Part shown: positions 43,422 to 51,384 of the stretch, piece by piece
Layout of the letters: each line of letters begins with the position of its first letter
Position numbering within the stretch: the stretch's first letter is position 1
The notes under the pieces: generated by a model
What the model was told of the DNA's origin: nothing
The model's database searches: none
Seen by the model: only the letters and a program-made list of their open reading frames with translations
Assembly: GCA_017514805.1 (NCBI GenBank)
Contig: JAFWIP010000005.1
Coordinates: 1-56,922, forward strand
Direction: 5' to 3'
Source: Candidatus Saccharimonadota bacterium
Lineage (GTDB): Bacteria; Patescibacteriota; Saccharimonadia; Saccharimonadales; Saccharimonadaceae
Length of the DNA stretch: 56,922 nucleotides
Program-made: the position numbers and the translations under genes

Positions 43422-43781
43422 ATGGATAAGCGTTTACGAGAATATATCGCCTATATTAAAAAAGAGGCGAAAAATCCCACGCCAGAACTGATTGAATATC
43501 ACAAGGTTATGACCGCGCAATTTCAGCACGAGCGCCTAATCCATCTGATCGTAACGCTATTCTTTGCGCTATTTATGATTATTTTCTTCATATTCTTTGG
43601 CGCCGTCGAGCTAAGCCTGCCGACAGGCACTTGGGAGAATATAATCGCCTACAGCATTGGCGCGGTAGCAGTCATTCTATTAATTACGACTCTATTCTAT
43701 GTGCGCCATTATTATCGCCTCGAGAATGGCGTACAAGTGCTAGAAGAAATCACGCGCAAATTATATAAACGCGACAAATAA
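43422..43781 (+). CDS. Small two-span membrane protein
   Basis: A 119-residue protein with a charged helical N-terminus (about 1-38), two hydrophobic spans (about 40-62 and 70-92) and a basic, helical C-terminal tail. No family recognised. The leaderless promoter and compact spacing to serS (divergent, about 60 bases between starts) place it among housekeeping genes. A hairpin terminator directly follows. Confidence 0.75.
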   Translation: MDKRLREYIAYIKKEAKNPTPELIEYHKVMTAQFQHERLIHLIVTLFFALFMIIFFIFFGAVELSLPTGTWENIIAYSIGAVAVILLITTLFYVRHYYRLENGVQVLEEITRKLYKRDK

Positions 43782-43809
43782 AAATCCGCCTTTTATCAGG
43801 CGGATTTTT
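43780..43809. terminator. Bidirectional terminator
   Basis: AAAATCCGCC, loop TTTTATCA, GGCGGATTTTT between two convergent genes. Confidence 0.9.
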
Positions 43810-43816
43810 GCTTTTT

Positions 43817-45487
43817 CTATTTGCGACTGTATTCGTGAATCTTTTTACCATCAGCGGCAAAGAATACAACTTTTTCGTCACCGGATATCTTAATCGTATC
43901 GTTATGCTCGTTATAGTAGACATAACCGCTAGCGTGGTCTTTTTCTTGCTTGTTAGCGACATCAATATAAGCATATTCGTTCGAGCTAACGCGCGCGAAA
44001 ACGATCTTATTTTCGTTATAGAAGGAAAAGTCGAGATATTCGCCAGAAACAATCTCTTTGCCATCCTTATCTAGTAGCGCGACAGTCTTATTAGCAGAGC
44101 TCTTTGCGGTATAATAATCGCCGTAATTGCGAATCTCATTATACTTCTCGGCAAGCGTTTCGCCTTTGCGATTCACAAGCAAATAACGCTCGTCATTTGG
44201 CTGATTTGGATCGCGGACAATAATATTATCATTCTTATCTAGGCCAATGAGGTCGCCGTAGCTGGTGTTTTCAAGCGAGTAGAGCATCTCGCCATCGATG
44301 CTGTAGAGGTAAACCTTCTTATTATTGCTATTACGGACATAGTAACCTTTGAGAGAAATCGTTGGCGCAAAGCTAGCATCAATCGTACCTTTTTGTTCGT
44401 TCTTAACAAAGAAAGTCGCCTTCTTTTCTTTACTATCGAACTTCACATAATGATCTTCGTCATAAACACGGTATTCACTATCGTAAGAGCTAGCAGCAAT
44501 ATCAGATACGGTTGCGCCACGGATTAGATAAGTCTTATCGTCTTTGCTACAAGTGAGATAATTGCGACCAATCGTTGCGTCGGAATTTAGAGTAATACTC
44601 TTACATTCGTCGCCATATTCAGTAACCTTACCATCGCGATAAATTGCGTACTTGTCGGAATCTTTGCCGGAACGATCGCGGAGGACAATAATCGATGAAT
44701 CTTTCGTAGCGCTCTCGATGCCATATTTATTATCCGTCAAGTAATTAATCATGATAGATAATTTTTTGTTATCGAGAAGGAGGATGCCTTCATCATAACG
44801 GGCGTAGCTGACAGTATTAGCATTATAGGCATCAATATACGGCTGCTCGCCTTCGAACTCGGCAAGACGATCGCCTTTGGCGCTATAGAGCGAATAATGC
44901 TTCTCTTCGGTCTCTACCGCTAAGAATGGTGCACTATAGTCATAAGTAACGGACTTATAGTCAGTAGCAATTTCCTTGCCATTGCCGAGGATGAGCTTCT
45001 TTGACTCGTCTTCCTTAGCTTCTCTCACTTCATAGAAACCTACAAATGAGCGAATTTCGGCATATTTATCGTAATCGACGGAAATCTTGCCATTATGATC
45101 AATGATGGCATATTTGCCATCAGTATTGCGGACGGCAGCATAGCCATCAACGAATTCGCCCACGCTAGTAAACTCAAATTCCGTGAGGCGTTCGCCATTA
45201 TTCCTGAACAGTGCATATTTTGCCTCAGGGGATTCATTCTCTGGAAGAAATACTGCATCGGTATCAAATACGGTCTTATCAGGATTACTATTCGCGAGAT
45301 GAATAATGAAGATAATTACGCCAATAATTAATGCGATGCCAACGGCGGCGACAATAATTGGCAGAAAACGCTTTTTTGAGCGGCGCTCAGCCTTTTCTTT
45401 TGCTGTTTTTTTGCTTTTCTCGACCTTCTTTTCGTCCTCAATAACTGAGGCCGTTTCTTTGGCTTTCGCAGTTTCTTCACTAGACAT
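43817..45487 (-). CDS. Membrane-anchored WG-repeat protein
   Basis: A 556-residue protein: Lys/Glu-rich cytoplasmic N-terminus (about 1-40), one span (about 43-66), and an outside region of roughly 490 residues. The repeats fit the WG (KWG) pattern: GYAAVRNTDGKYAIIDHNGK, then KYALFRNNGERLTEFE and later copies ending YLLVNRKGETLAEKYNEI and VALLDKDGKEIVSGEY. WG repeats are structural beta units found on surface proteins of many bacteria; the function is unclear. A weak GGAA site precedes the ATG. It is another exported surface component. Confidence 0.85.
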   Translation of the reverse strand: MSSEETAKAKETASVIEDEKKVEKSKKTAKEKAERRSKKRFLPIIVAAVGIALIIGVIIFIIHLANSNPDKTVFDTDAVFLPENESPEAKYALFRNNGERLTEFEFTSVGEFVDGYAAVRNTDGKYAIIDHNGKISVDYDKYAEIRSFVGFYEVREAKEDESKKLILGNGKEIATDYKSVTYDYSAPFLAVETEEKHYSLYSAKGDRLAEFEGEQPYIDAYNANTVSYARYDEGILLLDNKKLSIMINYLTDNKYGIESATKDSSIIVLRDRSGKDSDKYAIYRDGKVTEYGDECKSITLNSDATIGRNYLTCSKDDKTYLIRGATVSDIAASSYDSEYRVYDEDHYVKFDSKEKKATFFVKNEQKGTIDASFAPTISLKGYYVRNSNNKKVYLYSIDGEMLYSLENTSYGDLIGLDKNDNIIVRDPNQPNDERYLLVNRKGETLAEKYNEIRNYGDYYTAKSSANKTVALLDKDGKEIVSGEYLDFSFYNENKIVFARVSSNEYAYIDVANKQEKDHASGYVYYNEHNDTIKISGDEKVVFFAADGKKIHEYSRK

Positions 45488-45583
45488 TTTTCGATTCCAT
45501 TAAATATATTTTTAGTTTAGCATGGACGGCCCAGATTTAACACTTTACTTGATAGAGATAATCTGATATAATTAGTCGTAATT

Positions 45584-45916
45584 ATGAAAAAATCAATCCA
45601 ACCTAAAGACTATGGCTTTGTGGTGTTTGCCGATGAGCAGGCAAAGTTTTCTTTTCTAACTCGCTCCACCGCTAAGTCTGACGAAACCATCAAATGGACG
45701 GATGGCAAAGAGTACCCACTTGTAAAGGTACAGATTTCTAGCGCATCCCACCCATTCTTCACGGGCGAAGAAAAGATTATTGATACCGAGGGTCGCGTCG
45801 ATCGCTTCAAGGCTCGCGCTAAGAAAGCAGAAGCACTCAAGGCTACTCGTGGCAACAAAGTTGCTAAGGCCAAGAAGGAAGCCGAGAAGAAGGCTGCCAA
45901 GGCTGAAGCTAAATAA
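45584..45916 (+). CDS. rpmE: Ribosomal protein bL31 with Lys/Ala-rich extension
   Basis: A 110-residue protein whose first 80 residues match bL31: [51 protein letters not shown] and [15 protein letters not shown]. No Cys pairs are present (the zinc-free C- form). The last 30 residues are a Lys/Ala/Glu tail not seen in typical bL31 (about 70-85 residues). The extended -10 TGATATAAT gives a leader of about five bases. A 36-residue basic gene follows after 20 bases. Confidence 0.92.
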   Translation: MKKSIQPKDYGFVVFADEQAKFSFLTRSTAKSDETIKWTDGKEYPLVKVQISSASHPFFTGEEKIIDTEGRVDRFKARAKKAEALKATRGNKVAKAKKEAEKKAAKAEAK

Positions 45917-45936
45917 TATATTCGGAGTTATAGATT

Positions 45937-46047
45937 ATGGCACGCAAAACTAAGGGCAAGAAGGTTCCAACTGCAAAGTTGAACCGCAACAATAATCACA
46001 AACACAGCGAAAAGCGCAAGCATTTCAACTTACGCGACGGTCGCTAA
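45937..46047 (+). CDS. 36-residue very basic protein after bL31
   Basis: Too short for usual callers: starts MARKTKGKKVPTAKLNRN and ends HFNLRDGR. More than a third of its residues are Lys, Arg or His, and the middle is Asn/His-rich. A purine-rich GGAG lies about 11 bases before the ATG, and it shares the bL31 transcript, followed by a terminator. The size, charge and position suggest a small ribosomal or rRNA-binding protein, but it is not one I recognise (not bL34, bL35, bL36 or bS21). It could also be chance coding, although start, stop and terminator fit well. Confidence 0.65.
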   Translation: MARKTKGKKVPTAKLNRNNNHKHSEKRKHFNLRDGR

Positions 46048-46052
46048 AAATG

Positions 46053-46079
46053 TCCCCTCGTCTGAGGGGATATTTTTTA
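46053..46079 (+). terminator. Terminator after the rpmE operon
   Basis: TCCCCTC, loop GTCT, GAGGGGA followed by TATTTTTT. Confidence 0.85.
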
Positions 46080-46085
46080 TGGTCA

Positions 46086-46114
46086 TTGACTTTTTTAAGC
46101 ATATGTAGTATAAT
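46086..46114 (+). promoter_or_regulatory. Promoter of the 46.2 kb gene
   Basis: TTGACT (46086-46091), 17-base spacer, TATAAT (46109-46114). The leader of about 55 nt has a small CGCTT/AAGCG hairpin. Confidence 0.85.
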
Positions 46115-46176
46115 AGAAAGATACGCTTTGCTTCTCGAAGCGCAAATTTTAGAAAATCCGAGGGGGATATAAAAAA

Positions 46177-46479
46177 ATGGGAAGTGTACCTGATTTATCA
46201 CATATTGTCTATAGGCCTGCAGGATGCGGGATTAAGTTTCTTTTCGTCCACGACGTCGGCTTAGTCGGCGTACAAGACGCAAGTGGCAAACGATATTTTT
46301 ACGGAGATACTGTCGAGGTGACGATTGACGAAGTAAATGATAGTATCACTCATCCAGGCTCCGGCATTCTTCTTCAAGTATGGCCAACCGACAAAGGATG
46401 TAGATGCCTCTTCGAGGTTCTTATGAACAACGGAGAACGAGGCATGATACAGCCAAATCTTATTCAAAAAGCAGCCTAA
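46177..46479 (+). CDS. Small protein of unknown function
   Basis: A 100-residue soluble protein with beta-strand patterns (KFLFVHDVGLVGVQDASGKR and GDTVEVTIDEV), no signal and no span. No family recognised. GAGGGGG lies about ten bases before the ATG, a rather long spacing. It is a single-gene unit with consensus promoter and strong terminator, as at 5.3 kb and 36.9 kb. Confidence 0.72.
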   Translation: MGSVPDLSHIVYRPAGCGIKFLFVHDVGLVGVQDASGKRYFYGDTVEVTIDEVNDSITHPGSGILLQVWPTDKGCRCLFEVLMNNGERGMIQPNLIQKAA

Positions 46480-46488
46480 AAGGCATGC

Positions 46489-46521
46489 GCTCCAGCCATC
46501 TTAATGGCTGGAGCATTTTTT
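46489..46521. terminator. Bidirectional terminator
   Basis: Perfect 11-bp stem GCTCCAGCCAT/ATGGCTGGAGC with loop CTTA and a T run; it separates the convergent 46.2 kb gene and queH. Confidence 0.92.
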
Positions 46522-47170
46522 ATGACTTCATTTTGCTTGGGTTAATGATGTTGTCGACTTTTTTCGCTTCAATAATTTTGCGCACATTCGCATTAGTCGG
46601 CGAAATACCCTGTTTCTTGAGCTGCTTGGCAATTTCGCGACCAAGGCCAGATTCTTCTTCAGAATAAACGCAGCCGCAGTACTTTTGCATGTAGAGCCCA
46701 GCCGCGCGCGCTTCGTCTTGCCCTTCCCGCCAGCCTTCGCGGAAGTCGCGGTAAAGGAATTTAACACCATATTCTTTTGCCATTTTTTGCATAATCTCGG
46801 CGATTATATCGTGCTTCTGATAAATGCTATAGAGCAACGTGGTCGTAATCGTGTCGTAGCCGTTCGCCTTGGCGTATTCAAAGGCTTTGCGGAAGCGCTT
46901 TGGATAGCAATAATCTTCGCAACGCGTGTCGAGGCGCTTTGGATCGACCTGGCAAATAAACTCGTCCAAACCATAGGCATCTTCAAGCACAAGTTCAACC
47001 TGCTTTTCGGCGGCATAATTCTTCAGGCAGTCGCGACGCGCCTTATATTCAGAATACGGATGAATGTTGGGATTGTACCAAAATAAGGTCGGCTCAATAC
47101 CCTCAGCACGAAGCGACTTTATACAGTAAACACTGCAAGGCGCACAACAGGTATGCATCAATAATTTCAT
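46520..47170 (-). CDS. queH: Epoxyqueuosine reductase QueH
   Basis: A 216-residue enzyme of the QueH (DUF208) family that performs the last step of queuosine tRNA modification. Conserved features are clear: HTCCAPCSVY near the N-terminus with the Cys pair, RRDCLKNYA, LLYSIYQKHDII, YRDFREGWREGQDEAR and YMQKYCGCVYSEEES, giving the Cys ligands for the iron-sulfur and metal sites. No other queuosine gene is in the window, so the precursor could be salvaged (inference). TGA-TAGAAT is exactly six bases before the ATG (leaderless). Confidence 0.93.
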   Translation of the reverse strand: MKLLMHTCCAPCSVYCIKSLRAEGIEPTLFWYNPNIHPYSEYKARRDCLKNYAAEKQVELVLEDAYGLDEFICQVDPKRLDTRCEDYCYPKRFRKAFEYAKANGYDTITTTLLYSIYQKHDIIAEIMQKMAKEYGVKFLYRDFREGWREGQDEARAAGLYMQKYCGCVYSEEESGLGREIAKQLKKQGISPTNANVRKIIEAKKVDNIINPSKMKS

Positions 47171-47176
47171 AGTTAG

Positions 47177-47185
47177 ATTCTATCA
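47177..47185 (-). promoter_or_regulatory. Leaderless extended -10 promoter of queH
   Basis: TGATAGAAT on the minus strand, then CTAACT and the ATG at 47170. Confidence 0.65.
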
Positions 47186-47246
47186 CAATCATGGTACAAT
47201 TGATGGTAGCCAAATTGGCTCTATTATATCGGGGAGGTGATCTTTT

Positions 47247-47702
47247 ATGGAGAAAAAGAAAATCTATATTGCTGGTCCGGATGTTTTTGCGCCAGATGCA
47301 GTTGAACTTGGCATCAAGTACAAGATAATCTGCGAAAAGTACGGCTTTATCGGATTGTACCCATTCGACAATGAGGCAATTACGAGCCGAGAGATCTACA
47401 AGGCCAACTGCAAAATGATCGAGGAAGCGGACATTATTGTAGCGAATCTTAATTCCTTCCGCGGTCAATGCGTAGACGACGGGACGTCTTTGGAAATTGG
47501 TCTCGCGAAGTATCAAGGCAAAATTATATATGGCTACATGTCAGATACGCGCAGCCTTCGCAGCAAGATTGGCGAGAAAGACAAAGACGGAAACACGGTC
47601 GAAGATTTCGGCCATCCGGTCAACTTAATGGTTTTCAACAGCTGTGACGGAATCTTTCAGGGAGATTTCGAAGATTGCATTAAAGCAATTTCAAAACAGT
47701 AA
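47247..47702 (+). CDS. Nucleoside 2-deoxyribosyltransferase-like protein
   Basis: A 151-residue protein of the nucleoside deoxyribosyltransferase superfamily. It has the N-terminal KIYIAGPDVFAPDAVELG substrate loop, the catalytic Glu context DDGTSLEIGLAKYQGKIIYG (D-x-GT-x-x-E-G-x-A), and an Asn-containing C-terminal strand near NLMVFNSCDG. It would swap bases on deoxynucleosides, a salvage route useful to a nucleotide-dependent organism (inference). GGGGAGGTGATC is a strong Shine-Dalgarno nine bases before the ATG. An extended -10 (TGGTACAAT) and a small AGCCAA/TTGGCT hairpin lie upstream. Confidence 0.85.
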   Translation: MEKKKIYIAGPDVFAPDAVELGIKYKIICEKYGFIGLYPFDNEAITSREIYKANCKMIEEADIIVANLNSFRGQCVDDGTSLEIGLAKYQGKIIYGYMSDTRSLRSKIGEKDKDGNTVEDFGHPVNLMVFNSCDGIFQGDFEDCIKAISKQ

Positions 47703-47703
47703 T

Positions 47704-49416
47704 CTACTCTCCGTGGCGGCTAGCAATAGTCGCCATTTTTCTTCCCAATAAAATGCTCGAGATTGAGCAGATAAGCGCAGCGGAACAGATAGTTAGGAAA
47801 GCAACATAATCAAAGCCATTATCGATAGTATTCGGGTTAACGATACCAAATACGATATGGATACTAACGTCGCTATTCGGCGCATAGAATTGATTGCCAT
47901 TAATAATCGAAATCCGATTACCTTTAGTGTCCGTAACAATAATTTCATCGACATAGTAGCCTGGCGCCGGCTTTGCATTGATAGTAACAAGCGTACCGCG
48001 AAGAGTGCGGGTAGTGTCTACGTCTACCGTACCGCCTGGGAAATCTTCAGAAATTTGATTAATTACCTCATGATACGGATAGACTGCCTCCATTGAATTC
48101 TCAGCAATCTCGCCATGTTCAGTAGCAACATAGTCAGTTACATTATGCGTATAGAGGCCAGCATAGATAAAGTTATCCTTGTCTTCACTAAGGATTGTTT
48201 TTGTGCCAGTAGAGTTAAAGACTGGGCGGTTTTCCGATTCGTCGTCACCAATTTTGATACTGATTTTATCAATATCTTCTTCAGGGTTATTAAGCGGATT
48301 TGCCTCGATAAATGGCAAATTCGCATTGAAAGTACCGCCAGTAATATTAACCTCAATTGGCTGCTTAGTAGTGTGCTGTATGACAGAAACGGCAACGTTG
48401 TGTGCAGCAGAGCCACTCATCTCTGGGGTTACATAATAATCGCCGTCGCCACCCGTAAAAACACCGCCACTAATATTAAGTGTACCGGCGCGAACCTCGA
48501 GAGCAATGTCGCCGCCAGTAATTGTGCCGCCAGTAATTGTCGTCACGCCGTTGCGTTGCGGAGCGTAAATACCGACCGTATCGGAAATAATCTCACCGCC
48601 ATTGATAGTAATCTTCGCATTATCGCTTCCAGAGCCATTCGCAGCAATACCCTGAGAGTGACTCTCGATTTTGCCGCCATTCATCGTGAATTCCGTATCT
48701 GCATAGACGCCTACGCCGACACCGCCGCGGCCCGGTTTGGTTGGATGGACATATTTCGCCTTCGCGAGGCCACCATTCATAACACACTTTGAACCAGTCT
48801 TGGAGAGATGAATCGCGAACGAATCGCCAGCCGCCTCAATCGTGCCGCTATTGAAGATAAGGGTCGAATTCGACTGTGCATAATAGGCCGCCCAATCCGG
48901 AGCCGACGTATAGATAGTACCGCCGTCAACCGTAACCGTACCAGTATTGATAACGGCCGGAACGCTAGACGAAGTAACCGTGCCGCCTTTTAAATTTGCC
49001 GTGGCGCCAGAGAGAAGCCAGAGCGCATAAGTGCCGAGACCCTCGATAGTGCCCGACTCTAAAGTAATGATGCCGCTGCTGCCAACTTGAACAACGCGCG
49101 GACTACTAGAAACGCCCGTAATCCTACCGTCATGATTCGCGGAGGTATCTTTGATAGTTATATTGCCGTTTGCCAAGAGAGTTTTGGAACCGACAGTGAG
49201 CGTTTTTCCATTTAGATCGAGCGTAAAACCATCAGCAGTAATTGAAGTATTGCCAGTAAGCACAATATTATCCTCTAGGCGATAACTGCCTGGAATAGCT
49301 CGGTAATCCTTGAAGTCTTGTAGTGTATAAATCGGAGTTACCTCGTCAGCAAAAACATTAGTAGCCATAAGAAATAGCGATGTAATAATGGTGGCGAGGA
49401 TTACTTTAATTTTCAC
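47704..49416 (-). CDS. Surface beta-helix protein with sortase-like C-terminal signal
   Basis: A 570-residue exported protein. The start is a GTG (MKIKVILATIITSLFLMATN, a signal peptide cleaved near ADEVT). Residues about 50-380 hold many Gly/Asn/Thr-rich turns of the NGGTI/SGGTV/NGGKI kind, typical of a right-handed beta-helix (pectate-lyase-like) adhesin. The C-terminus has NPNTIDNGF, a hydrophobic span and a basic tail (GRKMATIASRHGE), the layout of a sortase-sorting signal with NPxTxD instead of LPxTG. No sortase is in the window. A promoter TTGCTT-N17-TATCAT lies upstream. Stop codons of this and the convergent gene are one base apart. Confidence 0.82.
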   Translation of the reverse strand: MKIKVILATIITSLFLMATNVFADEVTPIYTLQDFKDYRAIPGSYRLEDNIVLTGNTSITADGFTLDLNGKTLTVGSKTLLANGNITIKDTSANHDGRITGVSSSPRVVQVGSSGIITLESGTIEGLGTYALWLLSGATANLKGGTVTSSSVPAVINTGTVTVDGGTIYTSAPDWAAYYAQSNSTLIFNSGTIEAAGDSFAIHLSKTGSKCVMNGGLAKAKYVHPTKPGRGGVGVGVYADTEFTMNGGKIESHSQGIAANGSGSDNAKITINGGEIISDTVGIYAPQRNGVTTITGGTITGGDIALEVRAGTLNISGGVFTGGDGDYYVTPEMSGSAAHNVAVSVIQHTTKQPIEVNITGGTFNANLPFIEANPLNNPEEDIDKISIKIGDDESENRPVFNSTGTKTILSEDKDNFIYAGLYTHNVTDYVATEHGEIAENSMEAVYPYHEVINQISEDFPGGTVDVDTTRTLRGTLVTINAKPAPGYYVDEIIVTDTKGNRISIINGNQFYAPNSDVSIHIVFGIVNPNTIDNGFDYVAFLTICSAALICSISSILLGRKMATIASRHGE

Positions 49417-49485
49417 TATTTATTTTAACCTTACAAAAGCCAGTACTACCAAAATGATAGCATAAGCACAATCGAAAAGCAATGT

Positions 49486-50292
49486 TTATGCTTTTGCGAC
49501 AAGACCATCGGCTAGGAGAATATCGACGTAATCCTTGAGTGTGTAGATTTTTGCCTTGTTCTCCAAATATTCACTGAGGAAGATACGGATCTGACCGAGA
49601 CGCATTTTGTCCTGAGCCTGAAGCGCAGATTCAATATATTGGTCCCCATAAAGACGTGAAGTAAAGATGATCTCGAGGACGCGCGTAATTATTTCGGAAA
49701 GTTGCTCAACGTCGCCATTAATATTAATGCCCTCTTCGTATAGATACATGTGGACGTATGGCGCCGAAAAATCATGATAAACGTTATTGACGTCGTAATT
49801 GGCAATCTTATAACGACTCGTAGTCGAGTCGTATTTTACGCCGAGAATAATATTGCTTTCGCCGTTAAAAATCCCGAAGCCACCATTAATAAACATCGAT
49901 AGGATGATATTAATACCATTATCGTTAGCGATACCAAAGAAACTACGCAAACCTTCTAGATGAAGCTGCGTGATAGCTTCACTATTCTCAGCGTCAGCAA
50001 TAATTGCGTTCTGAAGATCTTTTTTCTGAATGAAGTATGATTGAAAAGCGCCAAGCTCCGGAAGAGTATTCTGTGGATTAAGCGCATACTCAGCCTTGCG
50101 ATGATAGTCGCCAATTGAAACCGCATCATCGCGCGCAACATCAGAGATTTTTTCGAGATAAACACGATAGAGCTCGTCGAAGAAATCTTGATTAGGTAAA
50201 TTTTCGGCCTGACGAATAATATTCTGGCCACGATTAATACAATAATCAATGGCGTAGAGTGATTCGAGATTGTTATTAAATAGAATCTTCAT
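49486..50292 (-). CDS. Conserved-looking protein of unknown function
   Basis: A 268-residue soluble protein, helical N-terminal half and mixed C-terminal half. No signal or membrane span. No family recognised; a segment with SAPYVHMYLYEEG and an upstream YHDF could be a degenerate metal site, but this is weak. TATAAT lies eight bases before the ATG (leader two bases). It is divergent from the flavodoxin gene, with about 35 bases between start codons, so the two are probably regulated from one short region. Confidence 0.7.
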   Translation of the reverse strand: MKILFNNNLESLYAIDYCINRGQNIIRQAENLPNQDFFDELYRVYLEKISDVARDDAVSIGDYHRKAEYALNPQNTLPELGAFQSYFIQKKDLQNAIIADAENSEAITQLHLEGLRSFFGIANDNGINIILSMFINGGFGIFNGESNIILGVKYDSTTSRYKIANYDVNNVYHDFSAPYVHMYLYEEGININGDVEQLSEIITRVLEIIFTSRLYGDQYIESALQAQDKMRLGQIRIFLSEYLENKAKIYTLKDYVDILLADGLVAKA

Positions 50293-50326
50293 TAATAATA
50301 ATTATATACTAGTAGTAGGAGGAAAA

Positions 50327-50803
50327 ATGAAAACATTAATAGTTTATTATTCAGCGCAGTGGCACACAAAGACAATTGCAGAAATGATCGCGAAAGAATT
50401 GGGCGCAGATTTGTTCGAGGTCAAGCCAGCCAAAGCCTATACCGAAGCGGATTTAGACTACACCGATGGTTCCTCACGCGTATACCGCGAGCATAAAGAC
50501 GAAGAATTACGAAAGGTTGCTCTGGAAACGACCGATGTCCCTGGTTGGGATAATTATGAGCGCGTAATTGTTATGTATCCAGTCTGGTGGGCAATTGCAG
50601 CTTGGCCACTCAGTAGCTTTGTAACGTCCGTCGATTTCGGTGACAAGATTGTATATCCGGTGGCAGTTTCGCATTCTTCCCCGCTCGGCAAGAGCGGCGA
50701 AGCACTAGCGAGCGCAGCCAAGGGCGGCAATTGGCAAGAAGGAATTCGCTTCTCGCAAGATGCTGGCGAGGCCGAAATAAAGAAATGGGCCGATAGCCTA
50801 TAA
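50327..50803 (+). CDS. Flavodoxin-family protein
   Basis: A 158-residue FMN-binding protein. The N-terminal phosphate loop region KTLIVYYSAQWHTKTIAEMIA fits the flavodoxin T/S-x-T-x-x-x-A pattern, although the first position is modified. The aromatic flavin-contact segment is YPVWWAIAAWPLSSF, as in flavodoxin_4 family members. It could carry electrons or act as an NADPH-dependent reductase. The start ATG at 50327 is preceded by AGGAGG; an upstream in-frame reading from 50270 is rejected. A strong hairpin follows the stop. Confidence 0.88.
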   Translation: MKTLIVYYSAQWHTKTIAEMIAKELGADLFEVKPAKAYTEADLDYTDGSSRVYREHKDEELRKVALETTDVPGWDNYERVIVMYPVWWAIAAWPLSSFVTSVDFGDKIVYPVAVSHSSPLGKSGEALASAAKGGNWQEGIRFSQDAGEAEIKKWADSL

Positions 50804-50833
50804 AAAATAACCTCCTTCGCGGAGGTTATTTTT
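50802..50833. terminator. Bidirectional terminator after the flavodoxin gene
   Basis: AATAACCTCC, loop, GGAGGTTATT with A6 and T runs. Confidence 0.85.
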
Positions 50834-50837
50834 ATAT

Positions 50838-51275
50838 TTAAGCAGTGGCGTAGGCGAGATTATGAGCGAGGGCTTGCTCCTGCAAGCGCTCAGCGCGAAC
50901 AGCGTCGCTAATAGCAGAGTTGACGGAATGTTTGACGCGGGCCTTTTCCTCGGCCTTTTTGCCATCATTCCAACGATCAAGCGTGCCGACGAGGTAGCCA
51001 GTGATGCGGCGGAGGCGTTCAAATTTTTCGCCGAAATATTGTTCATGCGCTTCAAAATATTGCTTCGCCTTGGCTTCGGTGCCAAATTTTTCGATTAATG
51101 CGGTACCCAATTCTACGAGGCGGCTAACATGGAGATTTTCGTATTCGTTGAGGCATTTTAGTGCCGTTTTGATATCCGCATCAGGAATCTCAGCATAGCG
51201 TTTGAGCGAATTCGCATAACGTTCAAAGTCGAATTTTGCCGCGTCAGAAGGATTGAAGTAGATAATATTTTTCAT
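50838..51275 (-). CDS. Small helical protein of unknown function under a palindromic promoter
   Basis: A 145-residue, almost wholly helical soluble protein with many Ala, Glu and Lys and no membrane span. No family recognised. GAGG lies a few bases before the ATG. Its promoter (51309-51337) is TTGACA-N17-TATACT and the -35 sits between the arms of a large inverted repeat (51317-51362). A TetR-type regulator is encoded next door on the same strand, so this gene may be a regulated target (inference). Confidence 0.72.
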   Translation of the reverse strand: MKNIIYFNPSDAAKFDFERYANSLKRYAEIPDADIKTALKCLNEYENLHVSRLVELGTALIEKFGTEAKAKQYFEAHEQYFGEKFERLRRITGYLVGTLDRWNDGKKAEEKARVKHSVNSAISDAVRAERLQEQALAHNLAYATA

Positions 51276-51308
51276 AGTGCCTCTTTTTGTTTATTAGATT
51301 CTGAAATT

Positions 51309-51337
51309 AGTATAAGCACTATATATAGCGTTGTCAA
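51309..51337 (-). promoter_or_regulatory. Promoter of the 50.8 kb gene
   Basis: TTGACA (51332-51337), 17-base spacer, TATACT (51309-51314) on the minus strand; a leader of about 30 nt follows. Confidence 0.75.
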
Positions 51338-51362
51338 TTATTTTTTGACGCTATATCTAGTG
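51317..51362. promoter_or_regulatory. Large inverted repeat around the promoter, possible operator pair
   Basis: Arms CACTATATATAGCGT (51317-51331) and ACGCTATATCTAGTG (51348-51362) match at 14 of 15 positions, with 16 bases between that hold the -35. The size suits two half-sites for a dimeric regulator or a cruciform. Confidence 0.6.
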
Positions 51363-51384
51363 TATGTTGTAAATTTTACAATGT

